From Protofrankia sp963555925 (GTDB lineage: Bacteria > Actinomycetota > Actinomycetes > Frankiales > Frankiaceae), in NCBI GenBank assembly GCA_963555925.1, contig CAUVXJ010000044.1:55029-119028 (forward strand): a stretch of 64,000 nt of DNA. Reading direction: 5' to 3'. Within the stretch, counting starts at the first letter, position 1. Each line of letters opens with the position of its first letter. A model generated the notes under the pieces. It worked only from the letters and a program-made list of their open reading frames with translations, was not told the origin of the DNA and made no database searches. The translations under genes were made by a program, and so were the position numbers. Below are positions 1 to 8,697 of the stretch, piece by piece.

Positions 1-948
1 GGTCAGCCGCACCAGATCACCCGACCGGAATCGGATGAACGGTGCGGTGATGTTGTCGAGGTCGGTCGCGACCAGCTCCCCGATCGCGCCGTCGGCGACG
101 GCGGTGACCCCGGACGGGTCAAGATGCTCGGCGAGCACCATGTCCTCCCACAGGTGGTAACCATCGTGCTCGGAGCACTCCCACGCCGTGCCGGTGTCCC
201 CGGCGCTGGTGTAGAGGAAGAGGTTCACGCCCCACTCGTCGCGGACCTTCGCGGTCAGCGTGCGGCCCAGCGGCATCCCGGCGAAACTGGCCGCCTTCAG
301 CGGCGCCAGTGCCGTCCGCACGTCCCGGACGTCGGCGAGCCGCTCGATCTCGACGACCATCGGGTAGAGCAGCTGGACGTATGCCGGCCGGTACTGCTCG
401 ATGGCGTCCAGGACGTTCCCCCACTGGCCGATCCACGTGTCGATGTAGAGCGGCACGAGACCGAGCAGCTGAAACAGCGAGTCCCAGAAACCCCGGAAGG
501 TGCCGGGCGGCACCACGACCGTGTCCCCCGGCCGCACGCCCAGCTCCCACAGATCGCGCGCGGTGCCGGTGACGAGGGGATGAGCGCTGTCCCACCGCTC
601 CGGGAAGAACTCGGGCTCGGAGGTCGTCCCGGACGTCGACGTCAGCGAGGTGAGTTCCTTGCGGTCGACACAGAGCAACCCGGCGAACGGGTCACCGCTG
701 CGCTCACGGAAGCCCTGGACATCCTGTTTGTCGATGAACGGAATGCGTCGGCGAAAGTCGTCCAACGAGCGGACCTGGCGCGGGTGGACACCAGCCGCGT
801 CCCAGCGCTCACGGTAGAACGGCGACCGCTCGTACGCGTACTCCACCAGCTCGACGACCCGTTGCTCCTGTAAGGCTTCGAGCTCCGCCCGCGGCATCGT
901 CTCCGCCGCGGGCTGGTAGTAGCGATCATCCGACCGAGCATCCGACAC
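1..948 (-). CDS. Phenylacetate-CoA ligase-like (PaaK family) adenylating enzyme, 3' end cut by window edge
   Basis: An open minus-strand frame runs from GTG at 948 off the window edge, 316 codons, against about 430 for the family. The start has GGAGG seven bases upstream (960-956). The N-terminus contains the PaaK-like run ELVEYAYERSPFYRERWD, then a Ser/Thr-rich adenylate-forming loop (TSLTSTSGTTSEPEFF) and later SAGDTGTAWECSEHDGYH, close to the family's YGxTE-like region. Members activate aryl or other acids as acyl-adenylates and then CoA thioesters in the cytoplasm; the acid here cannot be told. It diverges from the acyl-CoA synthetase at 1221 across an AT-rich promoter region, so the two could belong to one acid-activation locus that continues outside the window. 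Confidence 0.8.
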   Translation of the reverse strand, partial: MSDARSDDRYYQPAAETMPRAELEALQEQRVVELVEYAYERSPFYRERWDAAGVHPRQVRSLDDFRRRIPFIDKQDVQGFRERSGDPFAGLLCVDRKELTSLTSTSGTTSEPEFFPERWDSAHPLVTGTARDLWELGVRPGDTVVVPPGTFRGFWDSLFQLLGLVPLYIDTWIGQWGNVLDAIEQYRPAYVQLLYPMVVEIERLADVRDVRTALAPLKAASFAGMPLGRTLTAKVRDEWGVNLFLYTSAGDTGTAWECSEHDGYHLWEDMVLAEHLDPSGVTAVADGAIGELVATDLDNITAPFIRFRSGDLVRLT

Positions 949-1220
949 CGCTGCGCCTCCCCATTGTACAAGCCCAGGTGAATATAGCATAAAAGGTTTA
1001 ATGAGAAATATGATTATTACGGCACAGCCCGACCGGCCGACCGGCCATCCGGTGCGGGGCTCCGCCGAGCCGGGGTCGACCGACTGAAACAGAGATATTA
1101 GCTTTATGATTAGACCAGATCTACCATATCGCCCGTGAGGATGGAGAGCACCGTCGTGAACGAAACGATCATCGACAGGACCCGGGCCAGCTCGGTGGAA
1201 CCGCACCGGGTGGACACCTG
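949..1220. promoter_or_regulatory. AT-rich divergent promoter region
   Basis: This is the region between the PaaK-like gene (minus) and the acyl-CoA synthetase (plus). Two unusually AT-rich stretches lie at about 975-1020 and 1092-1130 in an otherwise GC-rich sequence. They probably hold the divergent promoters. No clear operator dyad was seen by eye. Confidence 0.4.
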
Positions 1221-1221
1221 A
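1141..1221 (+). CDS. Possible 26-codon leader ORF coupled to the acyl-CoA synthetase
   Basis: ATG at 1141 opens 26 codons (MESTVVNETIIDRTRASS...), ending in a TGA that overlaps the ATG at 1221 (TGATG). A weak GTGAGG lies directly upstream. The synthetase itself has no good ribosome binding site, so coupling through this short frame is plausible. It may equally be chance; I recognise no family. Confidence 0.25.
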   Translation: MESTVVNETIIDRTRASSVEPHRVDT

Positions 1222-2810
1222 TGTCCGCGGTACCGGTCGGCACCTGGCCGACGCTCGCGGAACTTCTCGCCGAACACGCCCGCTCGCGTCCGGGCCGAAC
1301 CGCCACCGTGTGCGCCGAGCACCGCGTGACCTACGCCGAGCTCGACGATCGGGTCGCCCGGCTCGCCGGCGCACTCCACCGCGCAGGTGTCACACCTGGC
1401 TCGCGGGTGCTGTGGCTCGGGCAGACCTGCCACCGGGCACTCGAGCTGGTCCTGGCGGGCGCACGGCTCGGCGCCATGGTCTGCCCGGTGAACTGGCGGC
1501 ACTCGGCCGAGGAGATGGCGTTCGTCATCGACGACCTGCGGCCCACCGTCATCGTCTGGCAGGACACCGAGATCGGACCGACCGTCCGGGAGGCACGCAA
1601 GCGGGCCACCCATACTGCGCTCTGGCTGCGCCACGACACCAACGGATCGGACGACAGCGCACCGGGCGGAGACGGGCCCGACAGCTACGAGGGCTTCCTG
1701 GCCGCGGGCGACCCGACGCGCCCGCCCGCGGATCCCGATCCGCACGCCCCCGTGCTCGTCATCTACACGGCCGCGCACGGGGGTCGGCCCGCCGGGTCGA
1801 TGCTCACCTCGGCGAACCTGGTCGCGCAGGCCAGCGTCATCGGCGCCCTCTTCTACGCGGATAGCGACCAGATCTTCCTCAATTCCGGTCCGCTGTTCCA
1901 CATCGGCACCTTCCAGCACACCGCGACGACATTCGTCTGGGGCGGCACCAACGTCTTCGTCCGCCGCAGCGACCCCGAGGAGCTGTGCCGACTCATCGAA
2001 GGCGAGCGGTGCACCTCGGCCTTCCTGATGCCGCCGCAGGTCGCAGCGCTCGTCGAGACCAACCGTGACCGACGTTTCGACCTGCGTTCCCTACGCAGCC
2101 CGCTGACGATGATTGCGGGCTGGGCGGACATGGTCACCCCCGACGGCAGTCCCTGGGGCCGCCACATGGGTGGATTCGGTCAGACCGAGGTGACCGGCTT
2201 CTGCCTCTACGCCGCTCTCGGGCACGAGGAGTGGAGCCCGACGGTGGGGCGTCCTGTCCCGTTCGCCCGGATCACGATCGTCGGGCCGGAGGGCACCGAG
2301 GTCCCCGACGGTGAGGTCGGAGAGATCGTCGTCCGTGGCGCGCTGGTCCACGCGGGCTACTGGGACAGACCGCAGGACAACGCGCACCGGACCCGAACCG
2401 GCGGCTGGCACACCACCGACCTGGGACGGCGGCTGCCCGACGGCCGCATCTCCTTCGTCGGCACCGCGACACGGATGATCAAATCAGCGGCGGAGAACAT
2501 CTACCCGGCTGAGGTCGAAGCCTGCCTCGAACGTCACCCGGCAGTCCGGGAGGCCGCCGTCATCGGCGTCCCGGATGACCGCTGGGTACAGTCCGTCAAG
2601 GCAGTGGTCGCCCTGCGCGACGGTGCGAACGCGGCCGACACCGAGCTGATCGAACACTGCCGGGCCCAGATCGCGTCGTTCAAGAAGCCTCGGACGGTCG
2701 TCTTCGTCGACGCCCTGCCACGCGTCAACGGGGCCAAGGACTACGACACGATCGACACCGACCACGGCGGCGGCAACTACCCGGGCGGCTCGACCTCGCA
2801 CGGGCACTGA
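1221..2810 (+). CDS. AMP-dependent acyl-CoA synthetase (FadD-like) with degraded P-loop
   Basis: This 529-residue ANL-superfamily adenylating enzyme should form acyl-AMP and then acyl-CoA from a carboxylic acid. The N-terminal domain is complete (VTYAELDDRVARLAGAL, GARLGAMVCPVNWR), and the motif region GGFGQTEVTGF corresponds to the YGxTE loop. The C-terminal lid carries GTATRMIKSAAENIYPAEVE and the catalytic lysine in NGAKDYD. Oddly, the nucleotide-binding loop, normally [ST]SGTTGxPKG, reads YTAAHGGRPAG: the Ser/Thr pair and the PKG lysine are lost. It may be impaired in adenylation or have another role. The start is the ATG overlapping the short upstream frame. The 3' end overlaps the convergent membrane glycosyltransferase gene by 86 bp. 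Confidence 0.85.
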   Translation: MSAVPVGTWPTLAELLAEHARSRPGRTATVCAEHRVTYAELDDRVARLAGALHRAGVTPGSRVLWLGQTCHRALELVLAGARLGAMVCPVNWRHSAEEMAFVIDDLRPTVIVWQDTEIGPTVREARKRATHTALWLRHDTNGSDDSAPGGDGPDSYEGFLAAGDPTRPPADPDPHAPVLVIYTAAHGGRPAGSMLTSANLVAQASVIGALFYADSDQIFLNSGPLFHIGTFQHTATTFVWGGTNVFVRRSDPEELCRLIEGERCTSAFLMPPQVAALVETNRDRRFDLRSLRSPLTMIAGWADMVTPDGSPWGRHMGGFGQTEVTGFCLYAALGHEEWSPTVGRPVPFARITIVGPEGTEVPDGEVGEIVVRGALVHAGYWDRPQDNAHRTRTGGWHTTDLGRRLPDGRISFVGTATRMIKSAAENIYPAEVEACLERHPAVREAAVIGVPDDRWVQSVKAVVALRDGANAADTELIEHCRAQIASFKKPRTVVFVDALPRVNGAKDYDTIDTDHGGGNYPGGSTSHGH

Positions 2811-4509
2811 CCACCGACCGACCGGCACCGACAACGCCGACCACGGCCGCACCGAGCAGGTAGCCACCAGGCCGGGCGATGTTGTCGGTGACCGCGAGGT
2901 CGGTGAACAGCGCCATGTAGAGGATGTAGGGCGCGGCGGCGACGGCCAGCCACTCCAGCCGGCCCGCCAGCACGGCGAGCACCACGAGCAGCAGGCCGTA
3001 CCAGGGCTGTACCGGGGTTGCAACCAGGAAGGCCGTCCCGAACAGCCACAGGGCGCCACGTTCGGCGCCGACCCGGTCCGGACCGGACCGCCATATCGCG
3101 ATCATGACCGCGGCCAGCACGACCCCCGCGACGGCCTTGGCCGATGTGCCGGTCAGACCGATCAGACCCAACAGGAGGAACCGGCCGCCGTCCTGATACC
3201 CCTCGACCGACAGGTACTGCGGTAAGAAGCCGAGGACGTCGGTTCCCACCACGGCGACGTGGGGCAGGTAGGACAGGGCGACCACACCGATCGCCGAGGT
3301 GAGCACCACCAGACGGNNNNNNNNNNNNNNNNNNNNNNNNNNNNNNNNNNNNNNNNNNNNNNNNNNNNNNNNNNNNNNNNNNNNNNNNNNNNNNNNNNNN
3401 NNNNNNNNNNNNNNNNNNNNNNNNNNNNNNNNNNNNNNNNNNNNNNNNNNNNNNNNNNNNNNNNNNNNNNNNNNNNNNNNNNNNNNNNNNNNNNNNNNNN
3501 NNNNNNNNNNNNNNNNNNNNNNNNNNNNNNNNNNNNNNNNNNNNNNNNNNNNNNNNNNNNNNNNNNNNNNNNNNNNNNNNNNNNNNNNNNNNNNNNNNNN
3601 NNNNNNNNNNNNNNNNNNNNNNNNNNNNNNNNNNNNNNNNNNNNNNNNNNNNNNNNNNNNNNNGCCGGCCACGGCGGCGCGTCGCGCCGAGGGCCGCCAC
3701 GGTGAGCCGCCCGGGTCACCGATGCGCGGTGCCAGTAACGCCAGCCCACCCACAGCGGCCAGCGCCGCCACCACGTCGACATGCGCGTCGATGCCGATGT
3801 CCAGGCCGGCCAGCGGCGTCCAGGCATAGGCTGCGGCAAGCCGGGGATCGCGGCCCGATACCGCCAGCGTCCGCATCAGCAGCACGGTCAGCGCCAGTGA
3901 CGCCAGCGCCGCATAGAACTGGACCTTGTGCTCGCGCGGCGGACCGGGCAGGTAGTGCACGACGGTGAAGTACGCCTGGGCGACCGGCGGGTAGATCGTG
4001 TGCGCCCGCGGGTAGTTGAGCCGCGTGCATCCCGGGCCCCGGCCGATCGCGGCGCAGCCGCCATCGTCGGGCCACAGCCAGGCATCGTGCAGGTGAGCCA
4101 GCTCCGGCGAGTCCGTCGCGTACCGGTACGGGTCGATCCCGGACGCCTGCACCCGGCTGTCCCAGACATAGCGGTAGAGGTCGTCACTCATCCGCGGCCC
4201 GGATGTGATCGCAAGGCCGTGCACCGCGACGGCGCCGGCCAGCAGCAGGCCCGCGGCCACCCGCCGGGGCGCCACGCGGATCAGCAGCACCACCCCGAGC
4301 GCGGCCGCCGCCCACCAGCCGAGGGTCAGGTACAGCACGGGTGCCCGGCCCGGCAGCGGGCCCGGCTGGGCGATGACCGCGTATTCCAGGCCGAGCACGC
4401 CGACCAGCGCCGCCGATGCCGTGACCATCGCCCACCGGGAACGTGGTCGACCCACGCCGGGCTGCAGGTGTGGCCGGGCCGTGGCGTCCGTGATCATGTC
4501 CGCGCTCAT
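2725..4509 (-). CDS. Membrane glycosyltransferase, polyprenol-phosphate-mannose-dependent type (GT87-like), with internal assembly gap
   Basis: A polytopic membrane protein of about 594 residues, of which 115-116 are hidden by the N run at 3317-3663; the frame is the same on both sides of the gap. The extracytoplasmic acidic loop SDDLYRYVWDSRVQASGIDPYRY, shared by actinobacterial alpha-mannosyltransferases using a polyprenyl-phosphate sugar donor, is clear. Later hydrophobic segments (LVVLTSAIGVVALSYL; TPVQPWYGLLLVVLAVLAG) fit the fold. The start is the ATG at 4509 overlapping the methyltransferase stop (ATGA); an ATG two codons earlier (4515) is possible. It is the last gene of a four-gene coupled operon with a family 2 glycosyltransferase, so a role in a lipid-linked glycan is inferred. 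The exact substrate is unknown. Confidence 0.8.
   Translation of the reverse strand: MSADMITDATARPHLQPGVGRPRSRWAMVTASAALVGVLGLEYAVIAQPGPLPGRAPVLYLTLGWWAAAALGVVLLIRVAPRRVAAGLLLAGAVAVHGLAITSGPRMSDDLYRYVWDSRVQASGIDPYRYATDSPELAHLHDAWLWPDDGGCAAIGRGPGCTRLNYPRAHTIYPPVAQAYFTVVHYLPGPPREHKVQFYAALASLALTVLLMRTLAVSGRDPRLAAAYAWTPLAGLDIGIDAHVDVVAALAAVGGLALLAPRIGDPGGSPWRPSARRAAVAGXXXXXXXXXXXXXXXXXXXXXXXXXXXXXXXXXXXXXXXXXXXXXXXXXXXXXXXXXXXXXXXXXXXXXXXXXXXXXXXXXXXXXXXXXXXXXXXXXXXXXXXXXXXXXXXXXXXXRLVVLTSAIGVVALSYLPHVAVVGTDVLGFLPQYLSVEGYQDGGRFLLLGLIGLTGTSAKAVAGVVLAAVMIAIWRSGPDRVGAERGALWLFGTAFLVATPVQPWYGLLLVVLAVLAGRLEWLAVAAAPYILYMALFTDLAVTDNIARPGGYLLGAAVVGVVGAGRSVVSARARSSRPGSCRRRGRCRSCRSPWPR
3317..3663. other. 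Assembly gap (347 N)
   Basis: Run of undetermined bases inside the membrane glycosyltransferase gene. The reading frame is consistent on both sides, so the gap estimate may be close to true. Confidence 0.99.
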
Positions 4510-5168
4510 GTCCATCTGCCGGCGGTGGACACCAGCCGGGCGAAATGCCGACCGGAGCACTGCCACGTCTCGCCGACGCGCAGGTTCGCGGTTGCGGCGA
4601 GCGGCCCCATCCCGTTGACGCTGACGCCCGCCCAGCGAAACGGCGCGCTGACCAGGCCGCCGGCTTCCAACCGCGTCCAGTACGCCCCGCTCGGGGTGCC
4701 CGGCGGGTCGAGCTCGACCAGAACCGAGCCCCCCGGTGCCAACAACCGCGCGACGCGCGCCAGCAGGCGTCGCGGCTGCCCGCCGATCCCGATGTTGCCG
4801 TCGATCAGCAGCACCTCACGCCAGCGCCCTTCCCCCGGCAATGGACCGAACACGTCACGGCACAACGCCGACGCACCCGTCCGCCGGGCCAACCCGACAG
4901 CGAACGGCGCCACGTCGATGCCGAGCGCGGGAACCCCGCGGGAGGCCAGGCCGGCGGTCAGGCGCCCCGGCCCACAACCGACGTCCAGAGTCGGCCCGGT
5001 GCACCGAGCCAAGATCAACTCGTCCGCAGGGGCAGGAGCGCCCAGCCACGCGGCAACCGGCAGCCGCCTGCGCCCACGGCGGCCCGTCGCCCACAGCGCG
5101 GACTCCGACGAACGCAAAGCGGTCTCGTAGACGGTGGCCGGGCGCAGGCCGACCGACCGAGCACTCAC
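4506..5168 (-). CDS. SAM-dependent class I methyltransferase
   Basis: 220 residues with a Rossmann methyltransferase core: LDVGCGPGRLTAGLASRG (motif I, residues about 61-78), GIDVAPFAVGLARRTG, and LLIDGNIGIGGQPRRLLARVARLLAPGGSVLVELD for the later strands. The GTG start at 5168 overlaps the upstream DUF2064 stop (GTGA), and its own stop overlaps the ATG of the membrane glycosyltransferase. This four-gene arrangement (family 2 glycosyltransferase, DUF2064, methyltransferase, membrane glycosyltransferase) is known to me from other actinomycetes. The methyl acceptor is unknown. Confidence 0.85.
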   Translation of the reverse strand: MSARSVGLRPATVYETALRSSESALWATGRRGRRRLPVAAWLGAPAPADELILARCTGPTLDVGCGPGRLTAGLASRGVPALGIDVAPFAVGLARRTGASALCRDVFGPLPGEGRWREVLLIDGNIGIGGQPRRLLARVARLLAPGGSVLVELDPPGTPSGAYWTRLEAGGLVSAPFRWAGVSVNGMGPLAATANLRVGETWQCSGRHFARLVSTAGRWT

Positions 5169-5803
5169 CGGGACGCCCCGACACGTTCCCGTGCCCGTGC
5201 CGCGGCGGCGAACCGCCCGGCAGGTGCCAGCCTGGCAACCGGCTCCACGTCGGCGGCGGTGTCGACGTCACGAAGCGCCGGCAGCTCGGCCACGGTGAGG
5301 TTCGCCGCGCGCAGCCGGGCGTGCTGGAGCGCCCCGGTCCGCGCTGTCGAGGTGGGGATGCCACGCACGACGCAACCGTCGGCGCGGCGCAGCCCGAGCG
5401 CCCACCAGCCGCCGTCGAGCGCCCGGCCGAACACGGCGTCGGCCTGCTCCAACGCCTGGCATGCCGCGACGAGCACACCGGCGCTGACCTGTGGCGTGTC
5501 CATCCCGATCAGAAGGGCCGGCTCGCCCGACGCGGTGTCGAAGGCGGCGGCGAGGCGTTCGTCGAACGGTCCGTCGACCTGGTCGATCACTGGCACGTCC
5601 GGCGGCAGCCAGGCGCCGGGCCTGCCCTCGAGCACGACCAGCGGCCGGGCGCCGTGGCGCCGACATGCCTCGACGACGGTGTCCAGGGTGTCTGCGAGCG
5701 CGGCCGCGGCCAACGCGGCTGCCTCGGCCGGACTGTACGGGGGGGTGAGCCGGGTCTTGACCTTCCCGGGCACCGGTTCCTTGGCGATGACCAGCAGCCT
5801 CAC
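5165..5803 (-). CDS. DUF2064 / TIGR04282-family glycosyltransferase-like protein
   Basis: 212 residues. The N-terminal LLVIAKEPVPGKVKTRLTPP is the diagnostic nucleotide-binding segment of the family, followed by LLIGMDTPQ and RALDGGWWALGLRR, the acidic and Gly/Trp motifs typical of these nucleotidyl/glycosyltransferase-A-like folds. The GTG start at 5803 overlaps the stop of the upstream glycosyltransferase. Longer upstream extensions of this frame are Arg/Pro-rich and lie inside the neighbouring gene, so they were rejected. Biochemical function in actinomycetes is not established; the family name comes from arsenosugar loci elsewhere. Confidence 0.8.
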   Translation of the reverse strand: MRLLVIAKEPVPGKVKTRLTPPYSPAEAAALAAAALADTLDTVVEACRRHGARPLVVLEGRPGAWLPPDVPVIDQVDGPFDERLAAAFDTASGEPALLIGMDTPQVSAGVLVAACQALEQADAVFGRALDGGWWALGLRRADGCVVRGIPTSTARTGALQHARLRAANLTVAELPALRDVDTAADVEPVARLAPAGRFAAAARARERVGASR

Positions 5804-6546
5804 GCCAGCCGTCCCAGCACCGCGGACATGTCCCGGATCGTGCGGACCGTACCCAGCGCGGTTCCGGTGACCTTGGACCGGCCGCGGCGGGGCAGATAGC
5901 CGACGTCGAGCTCGACGATGCGCCACTGCGCCGCCGCCGCCAGCGCGATGAGCTCAAGCGGGTAGCCGAACCGTCGGTCGGTGACACCGAGCGCGAGCAG
6001 GTCCTCGCGACGGGCTGCCCGCATCGGGCCGATGTCGCAGACCGGCACCCGGACACGCCGGCGAAGTTCCCGGGCGACCACCGCGTTACCGACCCGTGCA
6101 TGCAACGGCCACGCGCGGGCCACCGTCGGCCGGCGCCGGCCGAGCACGAGATCGGCACTGCCGGCGTCGACCGGCCCGACCAGACGCGGCAGGTCCCTCG
6201 GGTCGAGGGAGGCATCCGCGTCGCAGACACAGACGACCGGTGCGGTGGCCGCGAGCAGGCCGGCGTGCACCGCCGAGCCGTAGCCGCGTTCGGGCACGTG
6301 CACCACGTGTGCGCCCAACTCCCGGGCGATGGTCGGCGAGCCGTCGGTGGAACCGTTGTCCGCCACGATCGGCCGGTAGCCGGCGGGCATGCGCGCCAGC
6401 ACCCACGGCAGGGCGGCGGCTTCGTCCAGACAGGGCAGGACGACATCCACAGCAACACTCGGGGTGACATCCACGGCGACATCCACAGTGACAAGGCCGT
6501 CGTCGTCGACGATGACGTCGCCGCCGATCTGACTTTCAGTAACCAT
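5800..6546 (-). CDS. Family 2 glycosyltransferase
   Basis: About 248 residues with a GT-A fold: VVLPCLDEAAALPWVL at the N-terminus, VADNGSTDGSP (nucleotide binding), VCVCDADASLDP containing the DxD metal site, and VPVCDIGPMRAARREDLL. Members transfer a sugar from a nucleotide sugar, often to polyprenyl phosphate on the inner membrane face. This would suit supplying a lipid-linked donor to the membrane glycosyltransferase three genes downstream. The ATG at 6546 was chosen; TTG/GTG starts at 6567/6564 are possible. It is the first gene of the coupled operon and diverges from the two-component system. Confidence 0.85.
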   Translation of the reverse strand: MVTESQIGGDVIVDDDGLVTVDVAVDVTPSVAVDVVLPCLDEAAALPWVLARMPAGYRPIVADNGSTDGSPTIARELGAHVVHVPERGYGSAVHAGLLAATAPVVCVCDADASLDPRDLPRLVGPVDAGSADLVLGRRRPTVARAWPLHARVGNAVVARELRRRVRVPVCDIGPMRAARREDLLALGVTDRRFGYPLELIALAAAAQWRIVELDVGYLPRRGRSKVTGTALGTVRTIRDMSAVLGRLA

Positions 6547-6712
6547 ACTCGGCAGTTTAGTCACCAATTGTGGCGGAATTCATTACAGAACACGGAACAT
6601 CAGCCCCGAAATATCTGGAATGTGCGCCCTGGGCCACGCAGATATTACGAGCCGGGGACAGCCGGGGACGACAGCACCTGCGGGCCGGCACGCGCACTAC
6701 CGTGAGCGGGTG

Positions 6713-7414
6713 GTGTGCGTACTGCTCGTCGAGGACGATCCGACCGTCGCCGACGTCGTCGACCGTTATCTGTCGCATGCCGGCTTCGACGTCGTCCGGG
6801 CGGCTGACGGCCCGTCCGCGCTGGCCGCGGCTGTCGATCGGCCGCCGGACCTGGTCGTGCTGGACCTCATGCTGCCCGGGATCGGTGGACTGGAGGTGTG
6901 CCGGCGCCTGCGGGAACACCGTCTGGTCCCGGTCGTCATGCTGACCGCGCTGGGCGAGGAGTCCGACCGCATCGCCGGGCTGGAGACCGGTGCCGACGAC
7001 TATGTCACCAAACCCTTCTCGCCGCGTGAACTCGTACTGCGCGTCCAGTCGGTGTTGCGGCGCACGCTGGAGCCGCCGCCGGCGGGCCGCGGCGTGCTGC
7101 GGACCGGACGTCTCGTCATCGACGTCGCCGCGCGGACGGCTACCCGCGACGGCGAGCCACTCGCGTTGACCGTCCGGGAATTCGACCTGCTCGCCTTCCT
7201 CCTGGCGCACCCCTGCGAGGCGTTCTCCCGGCCGGCACTGCTCGAACAGGTGTGGGGCTGGACCTTCGGCGACCCCTCGACGGTGACCGTCCACATCCGA
7301 CGGCTACGGGAGAAGATCGAGGACGACCCGACCGCGCCGCAGGTGCTGGTGACCGTCTGGGGCGTCGGGTACCGGTGCGAGGCGAGCCGCGTGCGGGCCG
7401 TGGACCCGGCATGA
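6713..7414 (+). CDS. OmpR/PhoB-family response regulator
   Basis: 233 residues from GTG 6713 (GTG 6710 or ATG 6620 are alternatives; the extra leader of the long version is low-complexity). The receiver domain has acidic pair EDD at residues 7-9, phospho-acceptor D51 (VVLDLMLPG), and the TxxK region DDYVTKPFSP. The C-terminal winged helix carries LTVREFDLLAFLLAHPCEAFSR and VTVHIRRLREKIEDDP, the DNA-recognition region of this family. The kinase starts at 7411, overlapping the stop (ATGA), so the pair is co-translated. Target genes are not evident from the sequence. Confidence 0.92.
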   Translation: MCVLLVEDDPTVADVVDRYLSHAGFDVVRAADGPSALAAAVDRPPDLVVLDLMLPGIGGLEVCRRLREHRLVPVVMLTALGEESDRIAGLETGADDYVTKPFSPRELVLRVQSVLRRTLEPPPAGRGVLRTGRLVIDVAARTATRDGEPLALTVREFDLLAFLLAHPCEAFSRPALLEQVWGWTFGDPSTVTVHIRRLREKIEDDPTAPQVLVTVWGVGYRCEASRVRAVDPA

Positions 7415-8643
7415 CGGCGTTTCTGGAGATCGCCGGGATCGCGCTCGGCTGCTCGCTGGCCGCGACTGTGCTGGCCGTACCCCTGCTGCGGCTGCGGCTG
7501 CTGTGGCGCGCATCGGTGCGGATCTGGGGCGCGGCTGTGGTCGTCGTCGGAGTCGGCGCGATGGCGGCCGGTGTCGCCGGGACCGCGGAGGCGATGTTCC
7601 TCTCCAACCACGATCTCGATGTCGTGCTCATCGTGCTCGCCGTGTCCGCGGTGGCCGCGACGACGACGACGCTCTGGCTGGGACGCCCGGTGGCCCGGGC
7701 ATCGGTGACCCTCACCGACGCGGCCGGCCACCTCGGTGAGGACGGCTACCGACCGTCGCGGGCGACCCCGCCGACGGCCGAGCTCGCGGCGATCGCCCGC
7801 GCGCTGGACGACACCCACGTCCGGCTGGTCGCGGCCCGGGAGCGGGAGCGGGCGTTGGAAGCCAGCCGGCGCGAGCTGGTCGCGTGGGTCAGCCACGACC
7901 TGCGCACGCCGATCGCCGGCATCCGCGCCACCGCCGAGGCCCTCGACGACGGGGTGGTCACCGACGCCGCCACCGTGGCCCGCTACCACCGCACCATGGT
8001 GCGCGCCTGTGAACGCCTCACCACCATGGTCGACGACCTGTTCGAGCTGTCCCGGCTCCACGCCGGGACCCTTGAGCTGACATTGGAGCGCGTCGCGCTC
8101 AGTGATGTCATCTCCGATGCGGTCGCCGCCGCCGATCCGCTCGCCCGCGCCAAGGGCGTACTGCTCCACGGCGACGCCGACAGCACCGCCAAGGTCGAGA
8201 TCGATGTGGCCGAGGTAGGCAGGGTCCTGACCAATCTGCTGGTGAACGCCATCCGGCACACGCCGAGCGACGGTACGGTCGCGGTGACCGGCCAGGTGGC
8301 CGACCGGCGCGCCGTGCTCGCGGTCGCGGACAGTTGCGGCGGCATTCCCGAGACCGACCTGGGCAGACTGTTCGAAACCGGCTTCCGGGGTGAGACCGCG
8401 CGCACGCCACGCGGGCTCGCTGACAGTGCTGGTACCGGCACTATCAGCGCCCGAAACAGCCCGCACGACAGCCGACATGACCACCGACAACATGATCAAG
8501 AGGTGCGCGCCGATCAGGGCAGCCGGTCCGGCCTCGGGCTGGCGATCGTGCGCGGCATCGTCGAGGCACACGGCGGCGACGTGACCGTACACAACATCGC
8601 CGGCGGCTGCCGGTTCGTCGTGGCGCTGCCGCTCACCGCGTGA
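7411..8643 (+). CDS. Sensor histidine kinase with His-rich insertion
   Basis: 410 residues. Two N-terminal membrane segments (residues about 3-25 and 33-60) are followed by a HAMP-like linker, the H box WVSHDLRTPIAGI with phospho-acceptor H162, and the N box VLTNLLVNAIRHTP. The G1 box is VADSCGGIP, where the usual DxGxGIP is DSCGGIP, and the G2 box is SRSGLGLAIVRG. Between the F-box region (FETGFRG) and G2 lies an insertion of roughly 40 residues rich in His, Asp and Arg (HDSRHDHRQHDQ), unusual because the ATP lid here is normally short. Partner of the response regulator upstream. Confidence 0.9.
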   Translation: MTAFLEIAGIALGCSLAATVLAVPLLRLRLLWRASVRIWGAAVVVVGVGAMAAGVAGTAEAMFLSNHDLDVVLIVLAVSAVAATTTTLWLGRPVARASVTLTDAAGHLGEDGYRPSRATPPTAELAAIARALDDTHVRLVAARERERALEASRRELVAWVSHDLRTPIAGIRATAEALDDGVVTDAATVARYHRTMVRACERLTTMVDDLFELSRLHAGTLELTLERVALSDVISDAVAAADPLARAKGVLLHGDADSTAKVEIDVAEVGRVLTNLLVNAIRHTPSDGTVAVTGQVADRRAVLAVADSCGGIPETDLGRLFETGFRGETARTPRGLADSAGTGTISARNSPHDSRHDHRQHDQEVRADQGSRSGLGLAIVRGIVEAHGGDVTVHNIAGGCRFVVALPLTA

Positions 8644-8697
8644 TGTTTTCCCGGCTCGTAAGGATTCAACGCCCTACCCGGCTATACCGTCGCCGTT

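Noticed and set aside
124..873. Plus-strand 249-codon frame
   Set aside because: Arg/Pro-rich antisense frame of the PaaK-like gene, which has family motifs and a good ribosome site.
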